A stretch of DNA of 64,000 bases, from assembly GCA_020350725.1 (NCBI GenBank), contig CP070719.1:1407431-1471430 (forward strand). Direction: 5' to 3'. Shown one piece after another: positions 8,963-18,132 of this stretch; position 1 is the stretch's first letter, and every line of letters begins with the position of its first letter. Below the pieces are notes generated by a model. The model did not search any database. It was not told the origin of the DNA and was given only the letters and a program-made list of their open reading frames with translations. The DNA comes from a bacterium. Lineage in GTDB: Bacteria > BMS3Abin14. The translations under genes and the position numbers were made by a program.

Positions 8963-9892
8963 TCACGGATCCTGCGGCCGGTGAAGATCGGCCTCCGGGT
9001 GTGTCTCCTTCCACACGAACCAGTATATCAGGACGTAGGGGATCTCTGCCCCGCCGGGAGATGTCACGGAAACGCTGTCCGTGGCGACGTCGTAGGACAG
9101 CGTGATGCTGCCGGCCGACGTCATGTCGGTGAGTTTGCCTCTCTCGCGGAGATCCTCCAGGCGGTAGGCTCTGTGCACCCCTTCCATGTCCACCCCGATC
9201 ACCAGGTCGACATCCTTCTCACTGAGACGGTGGCCGATGAAGGAGGAAAGAAAATTCCTCCAGCTGCCGCGGTTGCGGCGAAAGGAACCGTAAGGGTCGT
9301 GGCTGTAATCTCTCCCGTAGCCCGTTTCGAAGGAGAGGACATGGGTGTCGGGATACCGTCTTCGCCACTTCTCCCAGGTCGTCAGGGTTGAGGGAAGGGT
9401 CTTCAGGACCGTTCCGGTCATGGGACCTGCGACCGCCGACCTCTTAACCTGCGACCAGAGGGATTCCGTCTGATGGTCGTACATCAGGACGTTGGCTTTA
9501 TAGAGAAGTCCGGATACCCCGAAGGAAAGGATCCGATCTCCAGAAGTCCGGGCATACACGACGCCCGCCCCGGAAAGGGGTCACCAACTGACCAGGATGG
9601 GGCTGCCCCCGACCTCGTCGTTAACCAGCTCGTGGTAGTTGAGGATCCGGACAGGGTAGGCCTTGGCCACCCCTGCGGAACTGTAGCCGATCACCCTGTC
9701 CCCGGGTTCGAGAAGGTTGGCGGCTTCCTCGCCGGACAGGAATCGAGGATCGAGGAGGGCGGGGATGCCGTCTTTGGGCGGTCCGCCCGCCAGGATCTCA
9801 TCGACGGGGATGCTGTGCTTGGAAAGATCCCAGGAGGCCTGCGCGGAAGAGGCCAATACCAGGACCGCTAGAATAGGAATCAGATTTCTCAT
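8963..9892 (-). CDS. DUF3179-family exported protein with in-frame UGA (probable selenocysteine at residue 104)
   Basis: The frame runs 310 codons from ATG 9892 to 8963 with one internal TGA at 9583-9581. On both sides the protein is a textbook DUF3179 member: signal peptide at residues 1-19, DGIPALLDPRFLS, KAYPVRILNYHELVNDEVGG, then after the UGA SFGVSGLLYKANVLMYD and QTESLWSQ. The UGA lies in ILVSW-U-PLSGAG, exactly where relatives have the first Cys of YCPL. The second family cysteine is Ser here, and the whole protein has no other Cys. A hairpin with SECIS-like spacing follows the UGA. I therefore read it as one selenoprotein of 309 residues, not two genes or a pseudogene. The family's function is unknown; the conserved Cys suggests metal or redox chemistry in the periplasm. 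Confidence 0.85.
9547..9583 (-). promoter_or_regulatory. candidate bacterial SECIS element of the DUF3179 gene
   Basis: Directly after the UGA (9583-9581), the mRNA can form TCCGGG/CCCGGA (9574-9569 with 9552-9547). Alternatively it can form CGGGC/GCCCG with a 9-base loop beginning with G (9567-9549), the loop lying about 18 bases from the UGA. Bacterial SECIS hairpins lie within about 16-37 bases and often start the loop with G. This is an assignment by eye. Confidence 0.5.
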
Positions 9893-10382
9893 AACGTGAC
9901 CGCCTTCTGCCGTCTCTCCCTCCCTTGGACAGCCATCTGTCCGGTGCCTGACTCCATACCTAACACATGCGGGGACCGGATAAAGGTGGGCATGAAATTG
10001 TTATGAAAAAGTGAGAAACAGGGCCAAGGACCCGGGGTTAAACGTTAAGAACCGAAATACAGCCCGGGGAAGATGCAAAATGACTGGTCACCGGTGAGGT
10101 CCTGTGAAGGAGAGAAAGCCCCAACCCGAAATTCAAAGGCCGGAACACGGGGATCCACGGAATAGGTCCCTGGAAACCTGTCACAGAGATCCACGGAGGT
10201 CAACAAAAGGAATAAAGTTCTTTTTCACCGGAAACGGGATGTCCGGAATTGCGGCCCAGGACTGACAGCGGCGGTGCTCTGTGGACCGTCCTGAAGGAGA
10301 CGGTTCCGCGGCCCCCCTGTGAAAGAGCTTTATGGTTTGGTGGGCGAGCCCGGTCGGCGCTTTCCATAGTCCCGTCGTCCCC
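9893..10382. other. intergenic region, no gene seen
   Basis: 490 bases between rqcH (which ends at 10383) and the DUF3179 gene (which starts at 9892), both on the minus strand. It must hold the promoter of the DUF3179 gene, but I cannot place one with confidence. A 10-base palindrome TCACCGGTGA lies near 10090. I find no coding frame with family similarity and no clear RNA gene. Confidence 0.5.
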
Positions 10383-12020
10383 CTAGGACGTTCTTTCCGG
10401 GCGTACGGTCCTGTACCTCTCCACCGTCACCTGTCCCGGACGCCCCCCCTTGCGTTTTCTCACCCATTTCCTTTCCGTCACCATCACCTCCACGGTCGGA
10501 TCTCCCTTTGCCCGGCTGCTTTGCGAGGCCAGTGAGGCGGCGTACCGGATGACATCCTCAGGCACGGTCCTTTTTCCGGTCAGGATCACAACGTGGCTGC
10601 CGGCGTAATCCCTCGCATGCATCCACAGGTCATGGGGGCCGGCGGCTGTAAAGGTCACCCTTTCGTTGTCGGCGGCGCTCCTGCCCACCAGGATGACGAA
10701 ACCCCGTCTCTCATACCGCCGGCCGGGGCCCTTTTCCCGGCCTGCACCCCCGGGAACCCTTGCCCGGGTGGGGGGATCTCTCAGGGACGTGAGGGCCCGT
10801 GCGGCCTCCTGGTCACCGGCTTGAAGGGCAGACAAAGCCTCCTCCAGGGACAGGATCGACTCCAGGAGGCTGTCCCGCCTGCCGTTGAGTTCGGTAAGTC
10901 CCCTTTTCATCCGCCTGGCTTCATCGAACAGTCTGCGGGCGTTTTCGGGGACGGATACAGATGGATCGACAGCGATGGCCAGTGTCTCGCCCGGCCGGTG
11001 GGGGTGAGGGAGTTCGATCCGCCTGTCACGGCGGCGAATCCGGTTCATGTGGTTCAGGAGGGATTCTGCCCTGAACCGGACTGTCTCGTGGTCCAGGCAT
11101 CGGGCGATCTCCTGTTCCACGGAGGCAAGCTCCCTCCTGGCCCGCTCCAGCGATCCAAGGACGGACAGTTCGAGATCATCCCGGGCATCCTCGATTCCAG
11201 CGGTTTGCAGGGTGTCCCGCCAGGCGAGGGCGGCGGAGGGGAAATCCGGGTATTCGTCGGCGGTGACATCCTCCAGTGCGCCCGCGTCGAACGGGACCAG
11301 GACCGGCCGGCCGTCGATGTATAGTATGGACCCCCGTGAACCGTCACAGGACCGGAGAACGGAAGCGAGGACCTCGGAGATCGGTGCCCGGTCCCTCTCG
11401 GCCATCCGGAGGACGATCCTCGCCGTCATCGGGGACAGTCCTCTCACGGCGTCAAGGAGATTCCTGTCAGGGTGGGGTCCGGGTATATCCTTGAGATCAT
11501 CGGGCCCGACGGCCTCTATGGGAATGCCCCTCCTCTCGGGAGGGGGTGCCCATTCCTTCCCGGCGACCAGCGGCCTGACCCGGCTTTTGAAAGTGGGTAC
11601 CGGCTTCATGGGAGCGATAATGCGGCCGTCACCGTCCGTCAGGACGAGGTTGCTGTGCCGTCCCATGACCTCCAGGATCAAGGCGTTTTCAGCCCCCTCC
11701 TGCCGGGGCCATCCACCTGAGAAGACCATTCTCAGGACCCGGTCCCCGGGAATGGGAAAGGAGAGGTCCGTGAGGGTCGTTCCGGAAAGGTGGGTTGTCA
11801 GAATGTCCGCAAAAGAGGTGCGCTTTCCCGGGTCCGTTCCATCCCGCCGGGTGAGAAAGACACCCGGCCGTTCGGGATGGATGGAGAGGATAACGAGGGG
11901 TCCGCGCCCGAAGCGAAGAGCGACTTCGCTTCGGGCAAGCAGGCGTGCTTCGGCAAGTCGGGAACCCTTTATGATGCTGGCGACGGCGGCTGCGGCCGCT
12001 CTCAGGGACAGATAGTCCAT
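10383..12020 (-). CDS. rqcH: NFACT-family protein RqcH (ribosome quality control)
   Basis: A 545-residue protein with the NFACT layout. The N-terminal NFACT-N domain (to about 170) contains KPVPTFKSRVRPL. It is followed by a helix-hairpin-helix segment (LDAVRGLSPMTARIVLRM), a coiled coil (about 275-410, LERARRELASVEQEIAR) and the C-terminal NFACT-R domain (about 440-545: GRSAADNERVTFTAAGPHDLWMHARDYAGSHVVI). RqcH binds stalled 50S-peptidyl-tRNA complexes and adds C-terminal alanine tails that mark the peptide for degradation. The ATG start at 12020 lies at the family's usual N-terminus. It is transcribed divergently from the cytochrome gene at 12395. Confidence 0.9.
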   Translation of the reverse strand: MDYLSLRAAAAAVASIIKGSRLAEARLLARSEVALRFGRGPLVILSIHPERPGVFLTRRDGTDPGKRTSFADILTTHLSGTTLTDLSFPIPGDRVLRMVFSGGWPRQEGAENALILEVMGRHSNLVLTDGDGRIIAPMKPVPTFKSRVRPLVAGKEWAPPPERRGIPIEAVGPDDLKDIPGPHPDRNLLDAVRGLSPMTARIVLRMAERDRAPISEVLASVLRSCDGSRGSILYIDGRPVLVPFDAGALEDVTADEYPDFPSAALAWRDTLQTAGIEDARDDLELSVLGSLERARRELASVEQEIARCLDHETVRFRAESLLNHMNRIRRRDRRIELPHPHRPGETLAIAVDPSVSVPENARRLFDEARRMKRGLTELNGRRDSLLESILSLEEALSALQAGDQEAARALTSLRDPPTRARVPGGAGREKGPGRRYERRGFVILVGRSAADNERVTFTAAGPHDLWMHARDYAGSHVVILTGKRTVPEDVIRYAASLASQSSRAKGDPTVEVMVTERKWVRKRKGGRPGQVTVERYRTVRPERTS

Positions 12021-12176
12021 TGCCTGAAAATACCATTTCCCGGGGCATTTTTCCCCAGTTTCTCGTTATCTGTTCCCCGTTCCCGTTAGCCATGGGTCTT
12101 TCGAATCATCGACCGGCCCATTTATAATGGTTTGATCCATTCCATTTTTCAAACCGGGCACCAGCCACGAGGCACC

Positions 12177-12209
12177 GGTAAAAATGCCGCGATTGAAGGC
12201 ATTTTTGCC
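12177..12209. promoter_or_regulatory. 12-bp inverted repeat upstream of the cytochrome promoter
   Basis: GGTAAAAATGCC and GGCATTTTTGCC match as an inverted repeat at 11 of 12 positions around a 9-base spacer, ending 8 bases before a -35 box. It could be a bidirectional terminator insulating the divergent genes or an operator. There is no T-run outside the stem. Confidence 0.5.
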
Positions 12210-12217
12210 CTCTTCGC

Positions 12218-12245
12218 TTGACAAAAAAACGCCTGAAAGTATAGT
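12218..12245 (+). promoter_or_regulatory. sigma70-type promoter of the tetrahaem cytochrome gene
   Basis: A perfect TTGACA (12218-12223) lies 16 bases before TATAGT (12240-12245). This is the best -35/-10 pair in the window. It implies a 5' leader of about 140 bases before the ATG at 12395. Confidence 0.7.
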
Positions 12246-12394
12246 TTGACTAGTTTCTCGAAAGGCCGATCAGCCACCCTGGAGCAGGGGTGAGCCCTGG
12301 TGCGTTCCTGGCACAATTGAGGGGGGAAGAGCCGTCACCGGCAGGGATGATCGCGTGAGACGTCACAGGAGTATCGAAATCTAGGAGGGAAGAG
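12246..12394 (+). other. long 5' leader of the cytochrome mRNA, unassigned
   Basis: The stretch between the promoter and the start codon can form small hairpins (for example CCCT/AGGG around 12276-12288). It ends with an AGGAGGG ribosome-binding site. I checked by eye for cyclic-di-GMP (GEMM), cobalamin and FMN riboswitch signatures and did not find them, so it is left unassigned. Confidence 0.35.
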
Positions 12395-12862
12395 ATGAGA
12401 AGAGCCTTTATCCTGTTCACCGCAATGGCGGTCCTCTGCCTGCCCATGGTTGTCACGGCCGCCGGTCCCCACGACAACAACTGCACGGATTGTCACAGTA
12501 TTCACGATACCAAAGCGGACCCCGCCTTTGGAGTGGAACCGAACACGTCGGAAAAATACAGGCATTCCGGCGCTCCGGCGGTAGGCATCGATTCCCTTTG
12601 CCTGGGATGCCACAACGAGGATGAGGGGATCGCGCCGATCCACTTCATGAAGAGCCATCCGGTGGGATTGAAGCCTGTCAAGGCTACCGTGCCCGCCGAG
12701 CTGCTGAACGATCAAGGCCTGCTGAGCTGCGCCAGCTGCCACGACCCCCACCCCTCCAACCCCAATGCGAAATATCTGCGGGTCGCCACCGACGGCGGAA
12801 GGGCCCTTGGGCGTTTCTGCGCTCTCTGTCACGAGGCAATGGTCGACAAGAGTGAGCTATAG
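12395..12862 (+). CDS. exported tetrahaem c-type cytochrome
   Basis: A 155-residue protein with a signal peptide (about 1-22) and four haem c sites: CTDCH, CLGCH, CASCH and CALCH. Additional His residues (HSIH, the HF of IHFMKSH, HDPH) could be distal ligands, so bis-His haems are likely. The spacing fits the doubled CXXCH family of periplasmic electron carriers in Deltaproteobacteria. No partner oxidoreductase is adjacent. It has its own strong promoter, and its stop overlaps the proposed GTG start of rpiB, so the two may be co-transcribed. Confidence 0.9.
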   Translation: MRRAFILFTAMAVLCLPMVVTAAGPHDNNCTDCHSIHDTKADPAFGVEPNTSEKYRHSGAPAVGIDSLCLGCHNEDEGIAPIHFMKSHPVGLKPVKATVPAELLNDQGLLSCASCHDPHPSNPNAKYLRVATDGGRALGRFCALCHEAMVDKSEL

Positions 12863-13340
12863 CAGCCCTCCCGGATTTCGAGTGGCCCTGGCGGCGGACC
12901 ATGCCGGATACCCCCTCAAGGAGGCGATCCGGGAGCACCTCCTCAACCGGGGTGTCCGGACGGTTGACCTGGGGACAAACTCGACGGAGTCCGTGGACTA
13001 TCCGGACTTTGCCCGGCGGATCGTGGTCGCTGTCCTCGAGGGGGAAGCGGAGCGGGGCATTTTGATCTGCGGTACGGGGGTCGGAATGGCCATGGCGGCC
13101 AACCGGCAAAGGGGTATCAGGGCTGCCCTGTGCCACGATCATTTCACGGCCTCCGCCGCCCGGCGCCACAATAACGCCAACGTCCTTGTTCTGGGCGGGA
13201 GGATCCTCGGCCGCGACCTGGCCATGGAGATCGTAGATACGTGGCTGGACACCCCATTCGAGGGTGGGAGGCATGAGAGCCGGCTGGAAAAAATGGACGA
13301 ATACCAGGTGAGGGTAGAAAGGAGGAAGGGGAAAGGCTGA
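12852..13340 (+). CDS. rpiB: ribose-5-phosphate isomerase B
   Basis: A 162-residue RpiB of the RpiB/LacA/LacB family, which interconverts ribose 5-phosphate and ribulose 5-phosphate. It shows the N-terminal ALAADHAGYPLKE, the active-site loop ICGTGVGMAMAAN with the catalytic Cys, and RRHNNANVLVLGGR. The GTG at 12852 overlaps the cytochrome stop. A second GTG at 12882, just before ALAADHAG, would give the family's usual N-terminus and is also possible. rpiB-glyA-deaminase-nrdR is a common gene order in Deltaproteobacteria. Confidence 0.92.
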   Translation: MSYSSPPGFRVALAADHAGYPLKEAIREHLLNRGVRTVDLGTNSTESVDYPDFARRIVVAVLEGEAERGILICGTGVGMAMAANRQRGIRAALCHDHFTASAARRHNNANVLVLGGRILGRDLAMEIVDTWLDTPFEGGRHESRLEKMDEYQVRVERRKGKG

Positions 13341-13422
13341 ATCACCTATGCCCTTCCCCGGCTTTCCCTTTTCCCCTCGACATCCCATCTTTAACCTGTT
13401 CAAGCCTTAAAGGAGTAACATC

Positions 13423-14670
13423 TTGTCCCTGAAAGAATTCGATCCCGAGATCTATCAGGCCATCCTCAATGAGACGGCGAGGGAGGAGCATCAGCTCGAG
13501 CTCATTGCATCTGAGAACTATGCCAGCGATGCCGTCCTGGAGGCTCAGGGATGCCTGATGACCAACAAGTACGCGGAAGGGTATCCCCACAAGCGCTATT
13601 ACGGCGGATGCGAGTTCGTTGACGTTGCGGAGGATCTGGCCATTGACCGCGCCAAGCAGCTGTTCGGCGCCGATTACGTCAACGTACAGCCTCACTCGGG
13701 GGCCCAGGCCAACATGGCCGTCTATTTCGCCGTCATGGAGCCTGGAGACACGATAATGGGAATGGATCTCTCCCACGGAGGTCACCTGACCCACGGCAGT
13801 CCGGTCAATTTCTCCGGCTTCCTGTACAAGGTCGTCTCATACGGAGTCCGGGAGGACGACCAGCGCATCGACTTCGATCAGGTCCGCGAAGTAGCAAAAA
13901 AGAACAGGCCCAAAATGGTCATCGCCGGCGCCTCCGCCTACCCGAGAATAATCGATTTCCAGCCCTTCCGGGAGATATGCGACGAGATCGGGGCCGTTTT
14001 CGTGGTGGACATGGCCCACATCGCCGGCCTCGTGGCGGCAGGAGAACATCCCAACCCGGTCCCGTATGCCGACATCGTGACCACCACCACGCATAAGACC
14101 CTGAGAGGCCCTCGAGGGGGCATGATCCTCTCCACGGAAGCCTTCGCCAAGGTACTCGCCAGCCGCGTCTTCCCCGGATCTCAGGGCGGGCCCCTCATGC
14201 ACATTATCGCCGCCAAGGCTGTGGCCTTCAAGGAGGCTTTGGCCCCGGAGTTCGCAGACTATCAGAGACAGATCGTGGCCAACGCCAAAGCGCTGGCTTC
14301 CGAACTCGTTCAGCAGGGATTCAGGCTTGTTTCCGGCGGGACGGACAACCACCTCATGCTTGTGGATCTTCGGGAAGAGGATTTCACCGGCAAGGACGCC
14401 GAGGAGACGCTCGACCGGGCAGGCATCACAGTCAACAAGAATACAATTCCCTTTGAGACCAGGAGCCCCTTTATCACAAGCGGTTTTCGCATCGGCACAC
14501 CCGCGGTGACCACCAGGGGGATGACGGAGCCGGAGATGATCCAGATCGCCCGCTGGATCAGCGACAGTCTCCGCAGGAGGGACGACGGGGCTTTTCTGGC
14601 TAAGATCAAAGCCCAGGTGAAGGAACTCTGCACGGGCTTCCCTTTCTATGCCTCCAGGCTGAACGGATAG
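13423..14670 (+). CDS. glyA: serine hydroxymethyltransferase
   Basis: 415 residues, full length for GlyA. It uses PLP and tetrahydrofolate to interconvert serine and glycine and supply one-carbon units. Visible motifs are [17 protein letters not shown] at the N-terminus, [11 protein letters not shown], the PLP-lysine segment [14 protein letters not shown], and the C-terminal TRGM. The TTG start at 13423 is preceded by AAAGGAG at a good distance. It sits between rpiB and the deaminase on the same strand. Confidence 0.97.
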   Translation: MSLKEFDPEIYQAILNETAREEHQLELIASENYASDAVLEAQGCLMTNKYAEGYPHKRYYGGCEFVDVAEDLAIDRAKQLFGADYVNVQPHSGAQANMAVYFAVMEPGDTIMGMDLSHGGHLTHGSPVNFSGFLYKVVSYGVREDDQRIDFDQVREVAKKNRPKMVIAGASAYPRIIDFQPFREICDEIGAVFVVDMAHIAGLVAAGEHPNPVPYADIVTTTTHKTLRGPRGGMILSTEAFAKVLASRVFPGSQGGPLMHIIAAKAVAFKEALAPEFADYQRQIVANAKALASELVQQGFRLVSGGTDNHLMLVDLREEDFTGKDAEETLDRAGITVNKNTIPFETRSPFITSGFRIGTPAVTTRGMTEPEMIQIARWISDSLRRRDDGAFLAKIKAQVKELCTGFPFYASRLNG

Positions 14671-14678
14671 GGCAGCGG

Positions 14679-15149
14679 GTGGTTGAAAAAGCTCACACGA
14701 GGCCCTCGTGGGACGATTACTTCATGCAGATCGTCCAGCTTGTGGCTACACGATCCACCTGCCTGAGACGGCAGGTGGGGGCCGCTTTTGTAAAAGACAA
14801 GAACATTCTGGCAACCGGATACAACGGGGCGCCCTCCGGGATCCCCCACTGTTCGGAGGTGGGGTGCCTGAGGGAGGACCTGGGCATTCCCTCCGGGGAG
14901 AGACACGAGATTTGCAGGGGCCTCCATGCCGAACAGAACGGGATCATCCAGGCGGCAAGGCATGGAATTAATCTGTCCGGTTCCACCGTTTACACGACGG
15001 ACAGCCCCTGTATCATCTGCGCCAAGATGCTCATCAACGTAGGCGTGAAGAGGCTGGTGTGCCGCCAGGGTTATCCTGACCAGCTCTCCGCGGACATGCT
15101 GGCCCAGGCCGGGCTCGTGCTGGAATTCCTAGGGGGAGAGAACGAGTGA
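14679..15149 (+). CDS. comEB: dCMP deaminase (ComEB-like)
   Basis: A 156-residue zinc deaminase. The zinc/proton-shuttle motif HAEQN and the paired cysteines in [11 protein letters not shown] are intact. The N-terminal [19 protein letters not shown] is typical of dCMP deaminases, which make dUMP for thymidylate synthesis. A second Cys/His-rich segment ([13 protein letters not shown]) is a usual feature of this group. The GTG start lies 8 bases after glyA, and the stop overlaps the nrdR start by 4 bases, so the genes are translationally coupled. Confidence 0.92.
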   Translation: MVEKAHTRPSWDDYFMQIVQLVATRSTCLRRQVGAAFVKDKNILATGYNGAPSGIPHCSEVGCLREDLGIPSGERHEICRGLHAEQNGIIQAARHGINLSGSTVYTTDSPCIICAKMLINVGVKRLVCRQGYPDQLSADMLAQAGLVLEFLGGENE

Positions 15150-15631
15150 AATGTCCCTTCTGCGGTGATTTCGACAACAAGGTTGTCGATTCCCGCCTGA
15201 GCGGCGAAAGCGACGTGATCCGACGGCGGCGGGAATGTCTGGAGTGCGGCAGACGCTTTACCACCTATGAGAGGGTGGAGGACATCCTCCCCATGGTCAT
15301 CAAGAAGGACGGCCGAAGGGAGCCCTTCGACAGGAACAAGATCCTGACGGGCATCAAGACCGCCTGCCAGAAACGACCCGTCAGCGTCGAGGCCCTCGAG
15401 GAGATCGTCGACAGCGTGGAGAAAAAAATGCAGGAGGACGGGGAGAAGGAGATCAAGAGCAGCACTATCGGTGAGACGGTGATGCAGGAGCTCCACGACC
15501 TGGACGAGATCGCCTACGTGCGGTTCGCCTCGGTTTACAGGAGTTTCAAGGATATCAACGAATTCATGGACGAGCTCAAGGATCTCCTGAACGGGCAGGA
15601 GACACAGATCCTGAAGGGAAAGAAGAAATAG
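15146..15631 (+). CDS. nrdR: transcriptional repressor NrdR
   Basis: 161 residues: an N-terminal zinc ribbon (CPFCG and CLECGRRF) and an ATP-cone domain ([14 protein letters not shown]). NrdR senses dATP/ATP and represses ribonucleotide reductase operons. The GTG start overlaps the stop of the deaminase gene. The C-terminal tail is lysine-rich and of ordinary length. No nrd gene is in the window, so its targets lie elsewhere. Confidence 0.97.
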   Translation: MKCPFCGDFDNKVVDSRLSGESDVIRRRRECLECGRRFTTYERVEDILPMVIKKDGRREPFDRNKILTGIKTACQKRPVSVEALEEIVDSVEKKMQEDGEKEIKSSTIGETVMQELHDLDEIAYVRFASVYRSFKDINEFMDELKDLLNGQETQILKGKKK

Positions 15632-15823
15632 AACGGGGACGGGAGGACATAACGCGGGATCATTGGCCATTGGATACGGCATCACCGGGCATCGGACAGA
15701 TGAGAATCGGGTAAACGGCTCCGGATGCGCATCATGAAGCCCTTTTCCCCCTCTCTGATCTCCGACGTCCGATCTCTGATGTCTAGACTCTGATCTGTCA
15801 AGATACTATTCGGGAGCTGCGTT

Positions 15824-17134
15824 TTGAAAAGAATGTTCAAAGGGGGAGTACACCCCCACGACCACAAGGTGACCAGGGAGGCGGCCATTGCCGAGATACC
15901 GATGCCGGGCGAGATCCGGCTCAGCCTTTCCCAGCACATCGGTGCCCCTGCCTCCCCCATCGTCGCCGCCGGGGATCGGGTACTGAAGTACCAGACCGTG
16001 GCGGCCATATCCGGTTACGTCAGCGCTCCGATCCATGCACCCACATCCGGCATCGTAAAGGGGATCGAGCCGTCCCTCCACCCGACGGGCCGGTTTATCC
16101 CGGCGATCATCATCGAGCCCGACGGGGAAGATGAAGCCATGGACACGCTCCCGAACGCCGACCCCGAGTATGCCCGGGGGGCGGAAACCTGGAAGGAGAT
16201 GGTCCGTGACGCAGGGATCGTAGGCATGGGAGGGGCCGCCTTTCCCACCCATGTCAAGCTGAATCCCCCCGAGGACAAGCCCATCGATATGGTCGTCGCC
16301 AACGGTGTGGAATGCGAACCCTTCCTCACAGCCGATCACCGGTTGATGCTGGAGGCGCCCGATTCCATCCTCAGCGGTCTCCGCCTCGCCATGGAGATGG
16401 TGGGAGCCAAAAGAGCCGTCGTAGGGATCGAGGCCAACAAGCCGGATGCGGTGGAGAGGATGGTAAACGCGGATCTCCCTGAAGGGTTCGAGGTGTCCGT
16501 CCTGCCTGTCATGTATCCTCAGGGTGCGGAAAAGCAGTTGATATACGCTCTCACCGGCCGCGAGGTGCCATCGGGGGGGCTGCCCATGGACGTGGGGGTC
16601 GTTGTTCAGAACGTCGGCACACTGGCGGCTATTCACGAGGCGGTTACATTCGGCCGTCCGTTCGTCGAACGGGTCATGACACTGGGTGGAACCCTCCCCA
16701 ATGGTCCGGGCAACTACCGGGTCCCGGTCGGCACACCCCTTTCCCACATCGTTGAGAGCACGGGGGGCGTGGCCGGCCCGGCGGCGAGGATCATCAACGG
16801 AGGTCCCATGATGGGAACCGCCCTTTCCGGTCTTGAGAGCACCGTGACCAAAGGGACGAGCGGTCTGCTTCTTTTCGGGCCCGGTGACTTCAGGGAACTG
16901 CGACCCAGGGCGTGCGTCAGATGCGGTGCGTGCGTCCGAGGATGCCCGGCCTCCCTCATGCCCCACACCCTCGGGAATATGGTGGAATGGGATCTCTTCG
17001 ACGGCCTGACCGAGTTCAACATCAACGATTGTATTGAGTGCGGCTGCTGCACATACGTCTGCCCCGCCGACCGGAATCTCGTGCAGTGGATCCGGCAGGG
17101 CAAGGCCGAACTGGTTGCAAGGAGCAGGAACTGA
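15824..17134 (+). CDS. rnfC: Rnf electron transport complex subunit C
   Basis: 436 residues. The N-terminus FKGGVHPHDHK is the RnfC start signature. A biotinyl/lipoyl-like segment, a Complex-I-51K-like flavin/NADH domain (GMGGAAFPTHVKL, NGVECEPFLTADHRLM), a SLBB-type domain and two 4Fe-4S motifs follow (CVRCGACVRGCP and CIECGCCTYVCP). RnfC is the cytoplasmic NADH-oxidising entry of the Rnf ferredoxin:NAD+ oxidoreductase. The TTG start at 15824 has GGGAG upstream; ATG 15833 is an alternative. The stop overlaps the rnfD start. Confidence 0.95.
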   Translation: MKRMFKGGVHPHDHKVTREAAIAEIPMPGEIRLSLSQHIGAPASPIVAAGDRVLKYQTVAAISGYVSAPIHAPTSGIVKGIEPSLHPTGRFIPAIIIEPDGEDEAMDTLPNADPEYARGAETWKEMVRDAGIVGMGGAAFPTHVKLNPPEDKPIDMVVANGVECEPFLTADHRLMLEAPDSILSGLRLAMEMVGAKRAVVGIEANKPDAVERMVNADLPEGFEVSVLPVMYPQGAEKQLIYALTGREVPSGGLPMDVGVVVQNVGTLAAIHEAVTFGRPFVERVMTLGGTLPNGPGNYRVPVGTPLSHIVESTGGVAGPAARIINGGPMMGTALSGLESTVTKGTSGLLLFGPGDFRELRPRACVRCGACVRGCPASLMPHTLGNMVEWDLFDGLTEFNINDCIECGCCTYVCPADRNLVQWIRQGKAELVARSRN

Positions 17135-18132
17135 TGACGACGGTTGTCCTAACACCCTCACCCCATCTCAGGTCGCCCCAGACCATCGAGAGGGCCATGT
17201 ACGCCGTTATCCTGGCGCTCCTGCCGGGTACGGCGGTCGGTGTCTATTACTTCGGCGTCAACGCTATCCGGGTTTTCCTTCTGTCGATCGTAGGGTGTCT
17301 CGTCCTCGAGGGACTGGCTCTGAAGATCCGTGGGAGAGGTCTCGAGGCGCTGAAGGACGGCAGTGCCGCCCTCACCGGTCTTCTCCTGGCCATGAACCTG
17401 CCATCGTCCACCCCCGGCTGGATGGTCCTCGTTGGGGCGATCGTTGCCGTGCTCCTGGGCAAACAGGTCTTCGGAGGGCTGGGGTACAATCCCTTCAATC
17501 CCGCCCTGGTGGCAAGGGTGTTTCTCCTGATCAGCTTTCCGGTGGCCCTGACGAGCTGGCCTGAACCAAGGGCATTTCCCCTCTCGCTGGACACGGTGAC
17601 CAAGGCCACGCCCCTGGGCGAGATGAAGACCAACCTCCTGATGACCGGAACCATCGGTGACATAGCCAACTATGGCCTCATGGACCCCCTCCTGGGCAGG
17701 ATGGGGGGCAGCATAGGAGAGATATCGGCCGCGGCTCTGCTGATCGGAGGGATCTATCTCCTGTGGAGAGGGATCATTACCTGGCATATCCCGGTCAGCT
17801 ACCTGGCCACCGTCTTTGCCCTAACGGGCGCCTACTGGGTGTATAATCCGGAGAGGTTCGCCTCACCCGTGTTCCATATGGTGACCGGTGGACTCATGCT
17901 GGGTGCCTTTTTCATGGCGACCGACTACGTCACCAGTCCGGTCACGGCCAAGGGGATGATCGTCTTCGGTGTCGGGTGCGGTCTGATCACGGTCTTTATC
18001 CGGCTGTTCGGAGGGTACCCCGAAGGGGTGTCCTTCGCCATTCTACTCATGAACGCGGCCACGCCCATCATCGATCGCTACACCCGGACACGGGTCTTCG
18101 GGACCGTGACCGGAAAGGAGGCCAGGACATGA
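17134..18132 (+). CDS. rnfD: Rnf electron transport complex subunit D
   Basis: 332 residues with about nine or ten hydrophobic segments. Typical RnfD motifs are SPH near the N-terminus, LTGLLLAMNLP, GLGYNPFNPALVARVFL and ATDYVTSPVTAKG; the last carries the threonine that receives covalent FMN in this family. It is an integral inner-membrane subunit of the electron path. The start ATG overlaps the rnfC TGA and the stop overlaps the rnfG start, giving tight coupling. Confidence 0.95.
   Translation: MTTVVLTPSPHLRSPQTIERAMYAVILALLPGTAVGVYYFGVNAIRVFLLSIVGCLVLEGLALKIRGRGLEALKDGSAALTGLLLAMNLPSSTPGWMVLVGAIVAVLLGKQVFGGLGYNPFNPALVARVFLLISFPVALTSWPEPRAFPLSLDTVTKATPLGEMKTNLLMTGTIGDIANYGLMDPLLGRMGGSIGEISAAALLIGGIYLLWRGIITWHIPVSYLATVFALTGAYWVYNPERFASPVFHMVTGGLMLGAFFMATDYVTSPVTAKGMIVFGVGCGLITVFIRLFGGYPEGVSFAILLMNAATPIIDRYTRTRVFGTVTGKEART

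Noticed and set aside
9581-9583. Reading the in-frame UGAs (also 35850, 47600 and 48305) as sequencing errors, pseudogenes or a reassigned code
   Set aside because: All four fall exactly on catalytic or conserved Cys positions of four different domains, the frames are otherwise clean, and hairpins with SECIS spacing follow. Ordinary genes here end in TGA, and prfB keeps its UGA-dependent frameshift, so UGA is not reassigned to a standard amino acid.
12246-12394. Cyclic-dinucleotide (GEMM) riboswitch
   Set aside because: The GCAAAGCC-type core and tetraloop-receptor motifs were not found.
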